From an uncultured Oscillospiraceae bacterium (GTDB lineage: Bacteria; Bacillota; Clostridia; Oscillospirales; Acutalibacteraceae), in NCBI GenBank assembly GCA_900542575.1, contig UQOE01000009.1, positions 5,874 through 69,873 on the forward strand: a DNA stretch of 64,000 bases, given 5' to 3'. Below are positions 43,880 through 52,875 of this stretch, one piece after another (within the stretch, counting starts at the first letter, position 1; each line of letters opens with the position of its first letter). Made by a program: the position numbers and the translations under genes. The notes under the pieces were generated by a model. It was not told where the DNA came from. It did no database searches and was given only the letters and a program-made list of their open reading frames with translations.

Positions 43880-45706
43880 TTGAAAACAAGAGAAGATATT
43901 CGCAACGTTGCAATGATTGCCCACGTTGACCACGGGAAAACGACTCTGGTAGACGCCCTCCTGAAGCAGAGCGGTACCTTCCGCAGCAACGAGCAGGTAG
44001 AAGAACGCGTCATGGACTCCAACGACCTGGAGCGTGAGCGCGGCATTACGATTCTTTCCAAAAACACTTCGGTACACTACGGTAACACCAAAATCAACAT
44101 TATCGACACCCCCGGCCACGCCGATTTCGGCGGCGAGGTTGAGCGCATCATGCTCATGGTCGACGGTGTTCTGCTACTGGTAGATGCTTTTGAGGGTTGC
44201 ATGCCGCAGACCCGTTTCGTCCTGAAAAAAGCACTCGCCCAACGCAAAAAGGTCGTTGTCGTCATCAATAAAATCGACCGGCCCGGCGCACGCCCGGCTG
44301 AGGTCGTCGACGAGGTCATCGACCTGTTTATCGAGCTCGGCGCAGACGAGGACCAGATCGAGTTCCCCGTCGTCTTCGCCTCTGCGAAGGACGGCTACGC
44401 CTCCTATGACAGCAATGCCCGTTCCGGCGACATGCGTCCCATCTTTGAATCCATTATCAAGGAGATCCCGGCGCCCAAGGGCGACGTCGACGCCCCTCTT
44501 CAGGTTCTGTTCTCCTCGCTGGACTACGATGACTATGTAGGCCGCATGGGCATCGGCCGAATTGAGCGCGGCACCATCCGCCAGAACGAGCCCATGATTC
44601 TCTGCCGCCGCGACGGCAGCCAGGAGAAAGTCAAAGTCTCCAAGCTGTATGTCTTCGAGGGCCTGCAGAAGAAGGAGGTCAAAGAGGCCTCCGCGGGTGA
44701 AATTATCTGCGTCGCCGGCATCTCAGACATCAACATCGGCGAGACCGCATGCGACATCAACCATCCGGAGCCGCTCCAGTTCATCCATATCGATGAACCG
44801 ACCCTCTCCATGAACTTCATCGTCAATGACAGCCCCTTCGCCGGCCGCGAGGGCAAATACGTTACCTCCCGCAACATCCGCGACCGCCTGTTCAAAGAGG
44901 TCGAGACCAACGTCTCCATGCGCGTAGAGGAGACCGAGTCCACCGACACCTTCAAAGTCTCCGGACGCGGCGAGCTGCACCTCTCCATTCTGATCGAGAC
45001 CATGCGCCGCGAAGGATATGAATTCGCCGTCTCCCGCCCGAAGGTCATTTTCAAGACCGACGAAAACGGCAAGCGCCTGGAGCCCATGGAGGATCTCTCC
45101 GTCGAGGTCCCCGAGGAATATGTCGGCACCGTCATTGAAAAACTCGGCTCCCGCAAGGGTGAGCTGACCGACATGGTCGCCAACCCGGGCGCCGCCACCC
45201 ATCTGGAATTCCACATCCCGTCCCGCGGCCTCATCGGCTATCGGAGCGAGTTTATGACCGATACCAACGGCAACGGCATCATGAACCAAATCTTTGCTGG
45301 CTATGAGCCCTATAAAGGTGAAATTGAGACCCGTGAACGCGGTTCCCTCGTCTCCTATGAGCAGGGCGTCACTTCCGCCTATGGCCTGTTCAATGTTCAG
45401 GACCGCGGCACCATGTTTGTCGGCCCCGGCGTAGAGGTCTATGAGGGTATGATCGTCGGAGAATCCACACGGAGCGACGACATTGTCGTCAACGTCTGCA
45501 AGACCAAACACCTGACCAACACCCGTGCTTCCGGATCCGATGACGCGCTGCGCCTGGTTCCGCCGACCCACCTCAGTCTGGAACAGTGCATGGAATTCAT
45601 CGCCGACGATGAGCTCCTGGAGATCACCCCGGAATCGCTTCGTCTGCGCAAGACGATCCTCTCCAAGGAAACCCGCATGAAAACGGCGGCCAAGAAGAAA
45701 AAATAA
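43880..45706 (+). CDS. typA: Ribosome-associated GTPase TypA/BipA
   Basis: 608 residues, starting at TTG 7 nt after [25 protein letters not shown] is the G1 loop, RERGITI the switch [16 protein letters not shown]3, [11 protein letters not shown]4 and [10 protein letters not shown]5; EF-G-like domains II, III and V and the TypA-specific C-terminal domain follow ([25 protein letters not shown]). It binds ribosomes under stress or at low temperature and helps subunit assembly. Very basic last residues (KKKK). Confidence 0.96.
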   Translation: MKTREDIRNVAMIAHVDHGKTTLVDALLKQSGTFRSNEQVEERVMDSNDLERERGITILSKNTSVHYGNTKINIIDTPGHADFGGEVERIMLMVDGVLLLVDAFEGCMPQTRFVLKKALAQRKKVVVVINKIDRPGARPAEVVDEVIDLFIELGADEDQIEFPVVFASAKDGYASYDSNARSGDMRPIFESIIKEIPAPKGDVDAPLQVLFSSLDYDDYVGRMGIGRIERGTIRQNEPMILCRRDGSQEKVKVSKLYVFEGLQKKEVKEASAGEIICVAGISDINIGETACDINHPEPLQFIHIDEPTLSMNFIVNDSPFAGREGKYVTSRNIRDRLFKEVETNVSMRVEETESTDTFKVSGRGELHLSILIETMRREGYEFAVSRPKVIFKTDENGKRLEPMEDLSVEVPEEYVGTVIEKLGSRKGELTDMVANPGAATHLEFHIPSRGLIGYRSEFMTDTNGNGIMNQIFAGYEPYKGEIETRERGSLVSYEQGVTSAYGLFNVQDRGTMFVGPGVEVYEGMIVGESTRSDDIVVNVCKTKHLTNTRASGSDDALRLVPPTHLSLEQCMEFIADDELLEITPESLRLRKTILSKETRMKTAAKKKK

Positions 45707-45717
45707 TCCGCTGCAAT

Positions 45718-45757
45718 AAAAAAGATGTGCCGCAGGCCTGCGACACATCTTTTTTTA
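45718..45757 (+). terminator. Bidirectional terminator between typA and PepSY-like gene
   Basis: AAAAAAGATGTG / CACATCTTTTTT outer stem (45718-45729, 45744-45755) with an inner CGCAGGCCTGCG hairpin. Confidence 0.92.
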
Positions 45758-45766
45758 TTGGAATCG

Positions 45767-46174
45767 TTACGAGACCACTTCGCCGGTCAGGGCATTGACC
45801 TGGACCTCTTCTACGTTTCCGTGGCTGTCGACGCCCTCCAGGGAATAGTAGAGCGTCCCGTCCTTTCCCCGCTTCATGCCCTCCAGATTGAAATCATAGT
45901 CCGGATATTTTTTCTGCGCGGATGAGAGGGCGCGGTCGCCGCTGACTTTCACGTCACGGTTATTTGCGTCAACCGTGGAAGCCGTTGTCGTCACCGTCTC
46001 CTCAGAGGCATTCTCCTGCGTCTGGCCGGAATACGAAGTCATGGAAAGCCTGGGTGCATTTCTGCGCGCCTGCATGCGCGGAATGAAAACAGCCAGAAGA
46101 ATGGCAATAACTGCTGCGATTGCGATGACAATCCAGAGCACTTTCTTTCCGCCGCTGTTTTTCTGATATGCCAT
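45767..46174 (-). CDS. Small membrane-anchored PepSY-like protein
   Basis: 135 residues from the ATG 7 nt after AAAGGAGTG. An N-terminal anchor (about 10-30, VLWIVIAIAAVIAILLAVFI) and a C-terminal PepSY-like fold (about 80-135) with ALSSAQKKYPDYDF and VQVNALTGEVVS. PepSY domains often inhibit or bind secreted proteases, or act as periplasmic/extracellular sensors. A Thr-rich spacer separates them. Confidence 0.75.
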   Translation of the reverse strand: MAYQKNSGGKKVLWIVIAIAAVIAILLAVFIPRMQARRNAPRLSMTSYSGQTQENASEETVTTTASTVDANNRDVKVSGDRALSSAQKKYPDYDFNLEGMKRGKDGTLYYSLEGVDSHGNVEEVQVNALTGEVVS

Positions 46175-46356
46175 ATAGTAACACTCCTTTTCTGCATGAT
46201 ATCTTCCTGCCCGCCCATCGTACACGGACTGACCGAAAAAAGCAAGACGCCCGTTCTTTCTCTTTGCGTTTGTCTATTTTTATCTTCCGCCCGTCTTTAT
46301 TCGTTCAACATATGTATCATATTTTGGTCATTTATTCATAATTTTTGTAAAAATAC

Positions 46357-46385
46357 TTTTCGATTGTCTGTGTGTTTTGTATAAT
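46357..46385 (+). promoter_or_regulatory. Probable promoter of tetR-lipase
   Basis: TTTTCG (46357-46362), 17-bp spacer, TATAAT (46380-46385). Downstream, CTGTC-8 nt-GACAG (46410-46427) could be the operator. Confidence 0.55.
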
Positions 46386-46409
46386 AATAATGTTAACAAA
46401 AATACAAAA

Positions 46410-46427
46410 CTGTCTAATGTCGGACAG
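46410..46427. promoter_or_regulatory. Candidate TetR operator
   Basis: CTGTCTAATGTCGGACAG: 5-bp inverted arms with 8 nt between, 25 bp after the -10 box and 22 bp before the tetR start. Autoregulation is inferred from position. Confidence 0.4.
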
Positions 46428-46448
46428 GTGAAGGAAAGGGGATATCCC

Positions 46449-47033
46449 ATGGCATCCAACAAAGAGGACCTGCGCGTCTCCCGTACGAAACAGCAGCTGA
46501 AGGATGCGCTTCTCTCCATCCTCCGGATCAAGCCCATCGGCCGCATTACCGTTACCGAGCTCTGTCGGAAAGTCGGTCTAAACCGCAACACTTTCTACAG
46601 CCATTACCGTTCCCCCGTCGAACTGCTTGACGAAATTGAGACTACGTTTTTCCGCAGCCTCGGTGAGCCCATCGAAGGGCTGATCAAAAGCGGAAGCAGC
46701 TATGAATCGGTTATCCGCCATCTGACCCAAATGCTCTATCAGGAACCGGACCTCGCAAAACTCCTTTTCTTCGATTCCACCACGCCGCTCCACAAGAAAT
46801 TTTCCCAGATGTGCTACCAGGTCGTCGTTCAGCATTGGTCTGACAGAGAAAGCGGAAAAAGGGAGAGCCTGCCGGGCCTTTATACCTACCTCTACGGCGG
46901 CACCCGTGAAATGCTCCACCAGTGGATCGACGGCGGCTTCCGCGAGACACCGGAGGAAATTACGAAGGAGATCGTATTTTTCAACTCCACGCTGTTGACG
47001 GAATCGTTTCTGAACAGCCGTTACAGCAAATAA
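46449..47033 (+). CDS. TetR/AcrR-family transcriptional regulator
   Basis: 194 residues from the ATG after GGAAAGGGG. The HTH domain covers about residues 10-55 (TKQQLKDALLSILR, then ITVTELCRKVGLNRNTFYSHY, key motif GLNRNTFYSHY). The ligand-binding part (about 60-194) is diverged and resembles the TetR_C_7-like group found in Firmicutes. It lies 28 nt before the lipase paralogue and probably regulates it. Confidence 0.9.
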   Translation: MASNKEDLRVSRTKQQLKDALLSILRIKPIGRITVTELCRKVGLNRNTFYSHYRSPVELLDEIETTFFRSLGEPIEGLIKSGSSYESVIRHLTQMLYQEPDLAKLLFFDSTTPLHKKFSQMCYQVVVQHWSDRESGKRESLPGLYTYLYGGTREMLHQWIDGGFRETPEEITKEIVFFNSTLLTESFLNSRYSK

Positions 47034-47061
47034 TATATTGGGAGATATAGGAGGTAAGTTC

Positions 47062-48243
47062 ATGTACAAAAACAAATACCCGGTCATCCTGCTCCACGGC
47101 TTTATGGGCTTTGGAGAGCAGGACGGAATTGACAAGTTCTGGTCATATTGGGGGTTCCGGCCGGACATCCATCTCATCCAGTATCTGCGCAGCGAAAACT
47201 ATGAAGTTTTCGCGCCGTCCATCGGCCCTGTGGGCAGCGCCTGGGACCGCGCCTGCGACGCCTATTACAGAATCATCGGCGGTACGGTTGACTACGGAAA
47301 AGTCCACAGCGAGAAGTACCACCACGCCCGGTTCGGCAGAACGTATCCCGGCATTCTCCCCGACTGGGGACAGCCGGGCCGACACGAGAAAATTGACCTT
47401 GTCGGCCACTCCTTCGGCGGCCCGACGGTCCGCGTTCTTGCCGATCTTCTGGCCGACGGCAGCGAAGAAGAGCGGGCAGGAACCGACCCGGACGACCTCT
47501 CACCTCTCTTTGCCGGCGGAAAAGCCGAGTATCTTCACTCCATTACAACGCTGGCCGGTGTCAACAACGGCACCTCCTGTGCCTCTTCGCTCGGCAAAAA
47601 AGGCGTCCGCGTCGTCAACACCCTGTACCTGTCTGTCGCCTCGGTTCTCGGCGACACCCCAATTGTCGATAAACTCATCGACTTCCATATGGACCAGTGG
47701 GGCATTCAGCAGGATCCCGCCAAGCGGGAAAAAGCGGAACTTCACCTTCCCAAAGTCCGCGAAATCCACAACTTCAACCAGAACGCCCGTGACTCCGTCG
47801 GCTACGAGATGCAGATTGAGGGCATGTATGTCATGAACCAGGAGCTCCACGCCGTCCCGAACGTCTACTACTTCGCAGTTCCCAGCTGTATGTCGGACGA
47901 GAAGGGACGTATGGAACGGAAATCCTCTGTCATAGCGAAAATCGGGAGCATCCTGACCCAGAATAAACGCGGCCACGACAACTCCCTGAGACGTTTCGGC
48001 TTCGACCCGGATACCTGGTGGCCGGAAGACGGTTTTGTCAACACGGAGGGCACCAAAGCACCCTTTACGGAACCCTCTGCAGACCTTCCCGCAGATGTCT
48101 CCACTGTCAAACCGGGTATGTGGTACAACTGGCCGGTCCAGCACCTGAGCCACGTCTCCTTTATGGGTGCCGATATGAAGAAGAAGGACTACTACGCCTG
48201 GTTTGATGTGTTCATGAATTTTTTAAACAAGATACCGGACTAA
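47062..48243 (+). CDS. Staphylococcal-type lipase, paralogue 2
   Basis: 393 residues from the ATG after GGAGGTAAGTTC. LLHGFMG (about 10-16) is the oxyanion motif and GHSFGGPTV (Ser at about 117) the nucleophile elbow; GGTVDYGKVHSEKYH, GRTYPG and GVNNGT match the first lipase (4662-5846) closely. The C-terminal part is different: where paralogue 1 has ASDGVVPT, this one has EDGFVNTEGTKAP before the final His region (HLSHVSFMG). No signal peptide. Regulated probably by the adjacent TetR. Confidence 0.86.
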   Translation: MYKNKYPVILLHGFMGFGEQDGIDKFWSYWGFRPDIHLIQYLRSENYEVFAPSIGPVGSAWDRACDAYYRIIGGTVDYGKVHSEKYHHARFGRTYPGILPDWGQPGRHEKIDLVGHSFGGPTVRVLADLLADGSEEERAGTDPDDLSPLFAGGKAEYLHSITTLAGVNNGTSCASSLGKKGVRVVNTLYLSVASVLGDTPIVDKLIDFHMDQWGIQQDPAKREKAELHLPKVREIHNFNQNARDSVGYEMQIEGMYVMNQELHAVPNVYYFAVPSCMSDEKGRMERKSSVIAKIGSILTQNKRGHDNSLRRFGFDPDTWWPEDGFVNTEGTKAPFTEPSADLPADVSTVKPGMWYNWPVQHLSHVSFMGADMKKKDYYAWFDVFMNFLNKIPD

Positions 48244-48283
48244 TATGCTACAATACCCCTGAATCGACTAAGGGGGTTCCAGC

Positions 48284-48835
48284 ATGAAATTAATGATTGC
48301 ATCCGATATCCACGGCTCAGCCAGATACTGCCGGGACATGCTCGCGGCCTTTGACCGGGAACAGGCGGACCGCCTGCTGCTGCTCGGCGACATTCTCTAC
48401 CACGGTCCCCGTAATGACCTGCCGGACGAGTATGCGCCAAAAGAGGTCCTTGCGGCGCTCAACGAGCGGAAGACACAGATTTTCTGCGTCCGCGGAAACT
48501 GCGACACGGAAGTGGACCAGATGGTTCTGGACTTCCCCATCCTGGCAGACTATGCGGTCTTTCCCGTCGGCAGTACGCTCATTTATGCCACCCACGGACA
48601 CAACTTCAACACGAAGACGCCTCCTCCGCTTCAGCACAGCGACATCCTGCTGCACGGGCACACCCACGTCCCGACCTGGACGCCGTTCGGCGACGGAAAT
48701 CTCTACCTGAATCCCGGCTCCGTCTCCATTCCGAAAGAGGACAGCCCCCACAGCTACATGACGCTGGAGGGTGACACCTTTACCTGGAAAGAACTGGACG
48801 GCACGGTTTACCACACACTGAGCCTCTCCGAATAA
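48284..48835 (+). CDS. Metallophosphoesterase of the YfcE family
   Basis: 183 residues. SDIHGSARYC (about 7-16), LLLLGDILYHGPRN, VRGNCDTEV, YATHGHNFN and LLHGHTHVP are the five metal-binding motifs of calcineurin-like phosphodiesterases, with YLNPGSVSIPK at the end, typical of YfcE/YsnB. It hydrolyses phosphodiesters; physiological substrate unknown. It follows lipase 2 by 40 nt and may be in the same transcript. Confidence 0.92.
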   Translation: MKLMIASDIHGSARYCRDMLAAFDREQADRLLLLGDILYHGPRNDLPDEYAPKEVLAALNERKTQIFCVRGNCDTEVDQMVLDFPILADYAVFPVGSTLIYATHGHNFNTKTPPPLQHSDILLHGHTHVPTWTPFGDGNLYLNPGSVSIPKEDSPHSYMTLEGDTFTWKELDGTVYHTLSLSE

Positions 48836-48839
48836 CAAA

Positions 48840-48873
48840 ACGGCCAGCCCGAAAGGGCTGACCGTTCTTTTTT
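48840..48873 (+). terminator. Terminator between YfcE-like and coiled-coil genes
   Basis: ACGGcCAGCCC-GAAA-GGGCTGaCCGT (48840-48865) followed by TCTTTTTT; minus-strand also ends in TTTTG, so it is bidirectional. Confidence 0.88.
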
Positions 48874-48882
48874 AGGCTGTAT

Positions 48883-49683
48883 TCACATGCTGTCCTGTCC
48901 GGTGAGCAGCTCGTAGCGCTCCTGCTCGTATTCCCGGCAGGCGTGTTCCCACTGCTCCGTCTCGGATTCAATTTGGCACTGCATATGATAGACGCTGATG
49001 TCGTCTTCGAGAAAATGCATGATGTTGTACGGGTACGAGGTCTGAATATCTCCGATTTCCGCCCGCAGTTCCTGGATACGGGTACGGTAGGTGTCATGGA
49101 TGGCGTTCAGCTCTGCATATTCAAACGGGAACGGCAGGGACGGGAAGTCCTCGGTCTCCCGCTCCAGGCGCTTCAGTTCATACAGGTTGCCGTCCCGGTA
49201 AGCGATGACCATGCGGCGCATAAGCGCTGGATAGTGGCAGCAGCCATCCGCCGCGAGAGCCGGATGCAGTTTCAGCGCCACGTTTCCGTAGGACTTGTCG
49301 AGTTCCGCCTCGTCCGAGCCATAGAACTTATTGATTCGGCGGTGCTGGTTCGCGCGTTTCATACGCTCTGCCCGTGCATGGAGCTGGCTGATATAGGGCT
49401 GAAATTCGTTGTCCAGGTCAGAGGCAATGGACGGCAGGAAAACCGGCTCTTCGACATCAAACAGAAGCTGGATGAGGATGATTTCTTTCTGCATGCGCAG
49501 AGCCCTGTAGCGGGCGCGATATGCGCGGTACTCATACTGGCCCATCTTGTCCTGGTACTGGTCTTCCAGCTGTTCGCAGATGCGGAACTTCAGGCGGTCA
49601 CGCCGCAGAGTCAGCGAAATCAGCTCTGTGCGCATTTGGGTAATTTCCTGCAGAATGGTGTGGGTATCTGGGCGGTTGGGCAT
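48883..49683 (-). CDS. Coiled-coil protein with a J-domain-like segment
   Basis: 266 residues from the ATG 8 nt after AGGAGG. The N-terminal 115 residues are highly charged alpha-helix (LRRDRLKFRICEQLEDQYQ). About 135-180 has YGNVALKLHPALAADG and LMRRMVIAYRDGNLYELKRLE, which lines up with the helix-II/HPD/helix-III pattern of J domains, but the Asp of HPD is Ala. A second coil follows. It is not a normal DnaJ; if the similarity is real it could not stimulate DnaK in the usual way. Function unknown. Confidence 0.72.
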   Translation of the reverse strand: MPNRPDTHTILQEITQMRTELISLTLRRDRLKFRICEQLEDQYQDKMGQYEYRAYRARYRALRMQKEIILIQLLFDVEEPVFLPSIASDLDNEFQPYISQLHARAERMKRANQHRRINKFYGSDEAELDKSYGNVALKLHPALAADGCCHYPALMRRMVIAYRDGNLYELKRLERETEDFPSLPFPFEYAELNAIHDTYRTRIQELRAEIGDIQTSYPYNIMHFLEDDISVYHMQCQIESETEQWEHACREYEQERYELLTGQDSM

Positions 49684-49731
49684 GCGTTCGTCCTCCTTCC
49701 AACACAATCAATTTACACTTTTATTATAATC

Positions 49732-49760
49732 GCTCCCGCCGCCGGTGTGGGAGCATTTTT
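49732..49760 (+). terminator. Terminator-like hairpin upstream of the Abi_C-like gene
   Basis: GCTCCC / GGGAGC stem (49732-49737, 49749-49754) then ATTTTT, pointing right, but it lies between divergent genes and before the promoter at 49777. A short transcript starting near 49721 (TTATAAT on either strand) could end here. Confidence 0.5.
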
Positions 49761-49776
49761 CAGAACATCTGCAGTA

Positions 49777-49806
49777 TTTACAATTCCTTTTGCACCGCTT
49801 TATAAT
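49777..49806 (+). promoter_or_regulatory. Promoter of the Abi_C-like gene
   Basis: TTTACA (49777-49782), 18-bp spacer, TATAAT (49801-49806), 35 nt before the ATG. Confidence 0.78.
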
Positions 49807-49841
49807 GAAAGCGGACCCAATTCATATTCAGGAGAATTGCT

Positions 49842-50675
49842 ATGGACAAAGAACTTTACAACAGCCTGCGCAGCCGCAAAATGCTGGACATTCTGGACGG
49901 CGATACCGGTTTCGGCATCATCACCATCGCCCCCGGCGTCAATGTCCCCATTCAAATGCCCTATCTTACGGCCCGGGACATCACAAATCTGTCCCACGCA
50001 TTTGGGTTTGCCGCCCACTATGACACCGCTGCCCCCGCACGCAAGGCCATGCTCGACGACCTCATTACCTGCTGCATTTTAAACGAGCGGACACCGGAAC
50101 TGCTGGACACGCTCTTCTCGGAAGAACAGTTTCACAACGTACTCGGATACGTTGCGGAAGAAAGCAAGGACGCCGCATATCAGACGCTCCTGAATGAAAT
50201 CCTCATTCAGATTAACCACGCTCTGGAATTTGACTCCTGCGAACTCGTATTCCGGGACGGCCACTATCTGCTGGAAGGGGCCGGCATGGAGCCAAAGCGC
50301 ACCATTCTGAGCACCATTTCCCAGGATACCGTCAAAGATACCCTGGTCCGGGCCGAGAACGACCTCAGCCGCGGCGAACCGGAAAATGCCGTCAGCAAAG
50401 CCCGCACACTGACGGAAAATGCGCTCTGCTACGCCATTGAGAAAGCCGGCGGCACACCGGAAAACAGCAAATCCATCGAGGCCCTTTACAGCCAGTTCTG
50501 CGGGCTCTACTCCCCACGAACTGAGCCTCTCACTTCGGTTCTGCCCGCACTCGCACAGGCCCTGTCCAAAACCGAAACCGCCTCTCGAAATGAGATGGGG
50601 CGGCTTTATCTTGACGCCGCCATTATGCTCTCCGGCTTCGTCCTCTCCGAAGTAGAGGCAGAGCAATCGCTATGA
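49842..50675 (+). CDS. Abortive-infection C-terminal (Abi_C)-like protein
   Basis: 277 residues. The C-terminal region (about 160-265) has RAENDLSRGEPENAVSKARTLTENALCYAIEKAGG (key Ala/Glu positions), then a helix ending in RNEMGRLYLDAAIML, where Abi_C domains have 'llR~k~GdaHG'. The N-terminal domain (about 1-150) is helical and not recognised. Abi_C proteins are often defence or DNA-damage-linked, but here the His/Gly end motif is weak, so defence is only one possibility. Preceded by AGGAG. Its stop overlaps the next gene's ATG (ATGA). Confidence 0.6.
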   Translation: MDKELYNSLRSRKMLDILDGDTGFGIITIAPGVNVPIQMPYLTARDITNLSHAFGFAAHYDTAAPARKAMLDDLITCCILNERTPELLDTLFSEEQFHNVLGYVAEESKDAAYQTLLNEILIQINHALEFDSCELVFRDGHYLLEGAGMEPKRTILSTISQDTVKDTLVRAENDLSRGEPENAVSKARTLTENALCYAIEKAGGTPENSKSIEALYSQFCGLYSPRTEPLTSVLPALAQALSKTETASRNEMGRLYLDAAIMLSGFVLSEVEAEQSL

Positions 50676-51529
50676 AGAAGAAGGTATGCGCGCTCCTGAG
50701 CGCTTTTCTGCTTCTGTTTTCCCTCTGCGCGCTGCCGGCCGCTGCGGCCGATAAGAACCGGATTGCGGTTCCGAAAACCATCCAGGACACCAGAAACGGC
50801 GGAACGGAAACCTTTCGGTACAATGCTGAATCGCGCACGCTGCGCATTGCGGGAAAGGGCAAGGTCGGAGGCATTGGCCTCTATGGGAAAGATCCTGCCT
50901 ACCAGCTTCCCTTTGCGGCCAGCGGGAAAAGCGGCACGCAGAATATCTGCCTGCTGGAAAACCGGCAGAGCGACCTCATTCTGAGCCAGTGTGCCGCCAT
51001 CCGCAGCGGGAAAATCCGGCGGGTGCAGACGCCGTCATCGGTCCGCACCTTTTCGCGGAACAGCAGCGGCCTCGTCTCCCGCTGCAGCCATAACAGCGGC
51101 ACCGCGGCGGCCTTTACCTATAACGCCCGCGGAAATCTGACCGGAATTGTGCTCAATGACCGGGCGCGCTACGGCGGGGGCGACTGCTCCAAGTACTATT
51201 TCAGCTATCAGAGAGATCAGCTCAGCGGGTATCATTGGGAGCTCTATCAATACTGGGGCAGATCCACGCTGAAATTCTACTCTAACGGTCTGCTCCGCAA
51301 CGACTCCTACCGTCTCAAAGACGGCCGCCGCGCTGCCATCTCCTATACCTATTATAAGAGCGGGCTGCCGAAAAAGATTTCGTGTACCGTCACCGGGGAA
51401 GATGGAGACATTTGCTACCGTAGCAGTACGCAAATGAAATACAGCCGCTCCGGGGCCATGACCGCCCTATCTTTCTCTGATTCCCAGGGTCGCCGAACCG
51501 AATGCCGCATTTCCTGGCAATCTATATGA
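50672..51529 (+). CDS. Secreted YD-repeat-like protein, paralogue A
   Basis: 285 residues: signal peptide (1-25), then a beta-rich mature domain with strands such as FTYNARGNLTGI, STLKFYSNGLLRND and MKYSRSGAMTALSFSDSQGR, which look like short RHS/YD-type beta repeats. It shares the layout ...LPF-x-SQ-I-L-x-RSG-I... with 51590-52432 and 63097-63924, so these are three related secreted proteins. Start is inside the preceding stop. Function unknown; might bind wall polymers. Confidence 0.8.
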   Translation: MKKKVCALLSAFLLLFSLCALPAAAADKNRIAVPKTIQDTRNGGTETFRYNAESRTLRIAGKGKVGGIGLYGKDPAYQLPFAASGKSGTQNICLLENRQSDLILSQCAAIRSGKIRRVQTPSSVRTFSRNSSGLVSRCSHNSGTAAAFTYNARGNLTGIVLNDRARYGGGDCSKYYFSYQRDQLSGYHWELYQYWGRSTLKFYSNGLLRNDSYRLKDGRRAAISYTYYKSGLPKKISCTVTGEDGDICYRSSTQMKYSRSGAMTALSFSDSQGRRTECRISWQSI

Positions 51530-51589
51530 AACTTTTTTCCAAAAAAGACGTCTTAAAGGTAGAGATCTCAATTGAAGGAGCCCGCCATA

Positions 51590-52432
51590 ATGCGTAAATT
51601 TATTTCCATCTTTCTTTCCCTGCTGTTCTGTGCAGCGGTGCTCGGTGCCGTCCCCGCCTCGTCTGCAGAGACTGCCTCCATTCCGAAGGTACTCGCCCTG
51701 AACGGCAAAGACTGTTTCGAATACCAGTACTTCAGCAAAGATAAAACGCTGACGATTCGAAATTATACCGATCAAATCAGCTATGAATACCTTCTGCCGC
51801 TTGTCCCGTCGGACGATATCAGCCGACAGAACATCATGCTGACCTGCGACTACCGGGACGACTGCATCATCCTCGCTCTGAGCGACCTGGTCCGCAGCGG
51901 CATTGCAGAACACATCAATACCCCACAGGCCCACTACGATTTTCAGAGGAACCGCAAGGGACAGGTCGTCTACGGGACAGAGACCTTTGAGACCGACCCC
52001 ATTCCCTACTATTTCTTCTACGATGCCCATGGACGCCTGGTCCGCATCCTGCAGAAGCTGGAGGACAGCGTACGAACCTACACTTACCGCTATCGCAAAG
52101 GTGCCCTGTACCAGATTGAAATCCGGGACAGCTCTTTCCAGAAACTGACGCTGAAGACCGACGTGAAAGGCCGCATTACCTCCTTCACGGAGGTCGACAG
52201 TAGCGGGCCCACCCGCATCGTGCAGACCTATGCCTATGACACCGCCGGCCGCCCCGCCGAAGTCACCTACCATGAAGAGGGCGTCGGCGCCGACCCCGTC
52301 CACCGCTCCCGCACGCAGATGCAGTATAATGCACAAAATCAGATGACTGGATTCACGTTTTCTGAGCGGGATTCGGAGGGAAAATATGACGCGGACTGGA
52401 CGATGAAAATCACCCATCAGACCATTTCGTAA
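51590..52432 (+). CDS. Secreted YD-repeat-like protein, paralogue B
   Basis: 280 residues from the ATG 9 nt after GAAGGAG. Signal peptide 1-26, then SDDISRQNIMLTCDYRDDCIILALSDLVRSG (key pattern SRQ-I-L then RSG) and beta repeats FYDAHGRLVRILQK, VKGRITSFTEVDS, AYDTAGRPAEVTYHE and QYNAQNQMTGFTFSE. The repeat unit Y/F-D-x-x-G-R-L/P-x-x-I is typical of YD/RHS beta sheets. Follows paralogue A after 60 nt; terminator at 52464. Confidence 0.82.
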   Translation: MRKFISIFLSLLFCAAVLGAVPASSAETASIPKVLALNGKDCFEYQYFSKDKTLTIRNYTDQISYEYLLPLVPSDDISRQNIMLTCDYRDDCIILALSDLVRSGIAEHINTPQAHYDFQRNRKGQVVYGTETFETDPIPYYFFYDAHGRLVRILQKLEDSVRTYTYRYRKGALYQIEIRDSSFQKLTLKTDVKGRITSFTEVDSSGPTRIVQTYAYDTAGRPAEVTYHEEGVGADPVHRSRTQMQYNAQNQMTGFTFSERDSEGKYDADWTMKITHQTIS

Positions 52433-52463
52433 CAATCGGTAACGCAAAATATTACAAAGTGAT

Positions 52464-52503
52464 AACAACGGAAAAAATCGTGTTGATTTTTTCCGTTGTT
52501 TTA
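52464..52503 (+). terminator. Terminator after secreted paralogue B
   Basis: 16-bp stem AACAACGGAAAAAATC / GATTTTTTCCGTTGTT (52464-52479, 52485-52500), then TTATTGC. The remaining gap to 52875 is A+T-rich; the only other features I see are GTAAC-5 nt-GTTAC (52556-52570) and a -10 TATAAT (52755-52760). Confidence 0.85.
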
Positions 52504-52731
52504 TTGCTTTTTTTGCCAATTTTCGCCCTCTATTTTATGCATTTTCCCGAAAGGGTAACAAACGGTTACAAATTGCTAACCAACACAGTGTTCGTTTTCT
52601 CTCTGTCATATTTTTTAATCATATTTATAAATATGATTAGAATAACTTTGTGTGATCTCACAAAAGCCTTCTGAATTCTGGAAGAAAGTTCGTCAGACCA
52701 TCCGAAAAAAACGGCTGTTGTCATTTTGCAC

Positions 52732-52760
52732 TAACAAACCATGAAATTTTAGGTTATAAT
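52732..52760 (+). promoter_or_regulatory. Possible promoter of the secreted lysozyme-like gene
   Basis: TAACAA (52732-52737, weak -35), 17-bp spacer, TATAAT (52755-52760). Leader of about 110 nt. Confidence 0.45.
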
Positions 52761-52875
52761 GCTACACATGCCGCGTAAGAGTTATCGAACAGAACAAAAA
52801 ATCAGACCTCAGACACAGCCAGTTCCCGGCGTGTCGAAGAAACACCAAGAAACGAAAACAGAGGAGTTTTTATTC

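Noticed and set aside
52459..52674. 71-residue hydrophobic open frame downstream of secreted paralogue B
   Set aside because: It begins inside the terminator hairpin at 52464-52500, has no ribosome site, and its hydrophobicity follows from the A+T-rich sequence.
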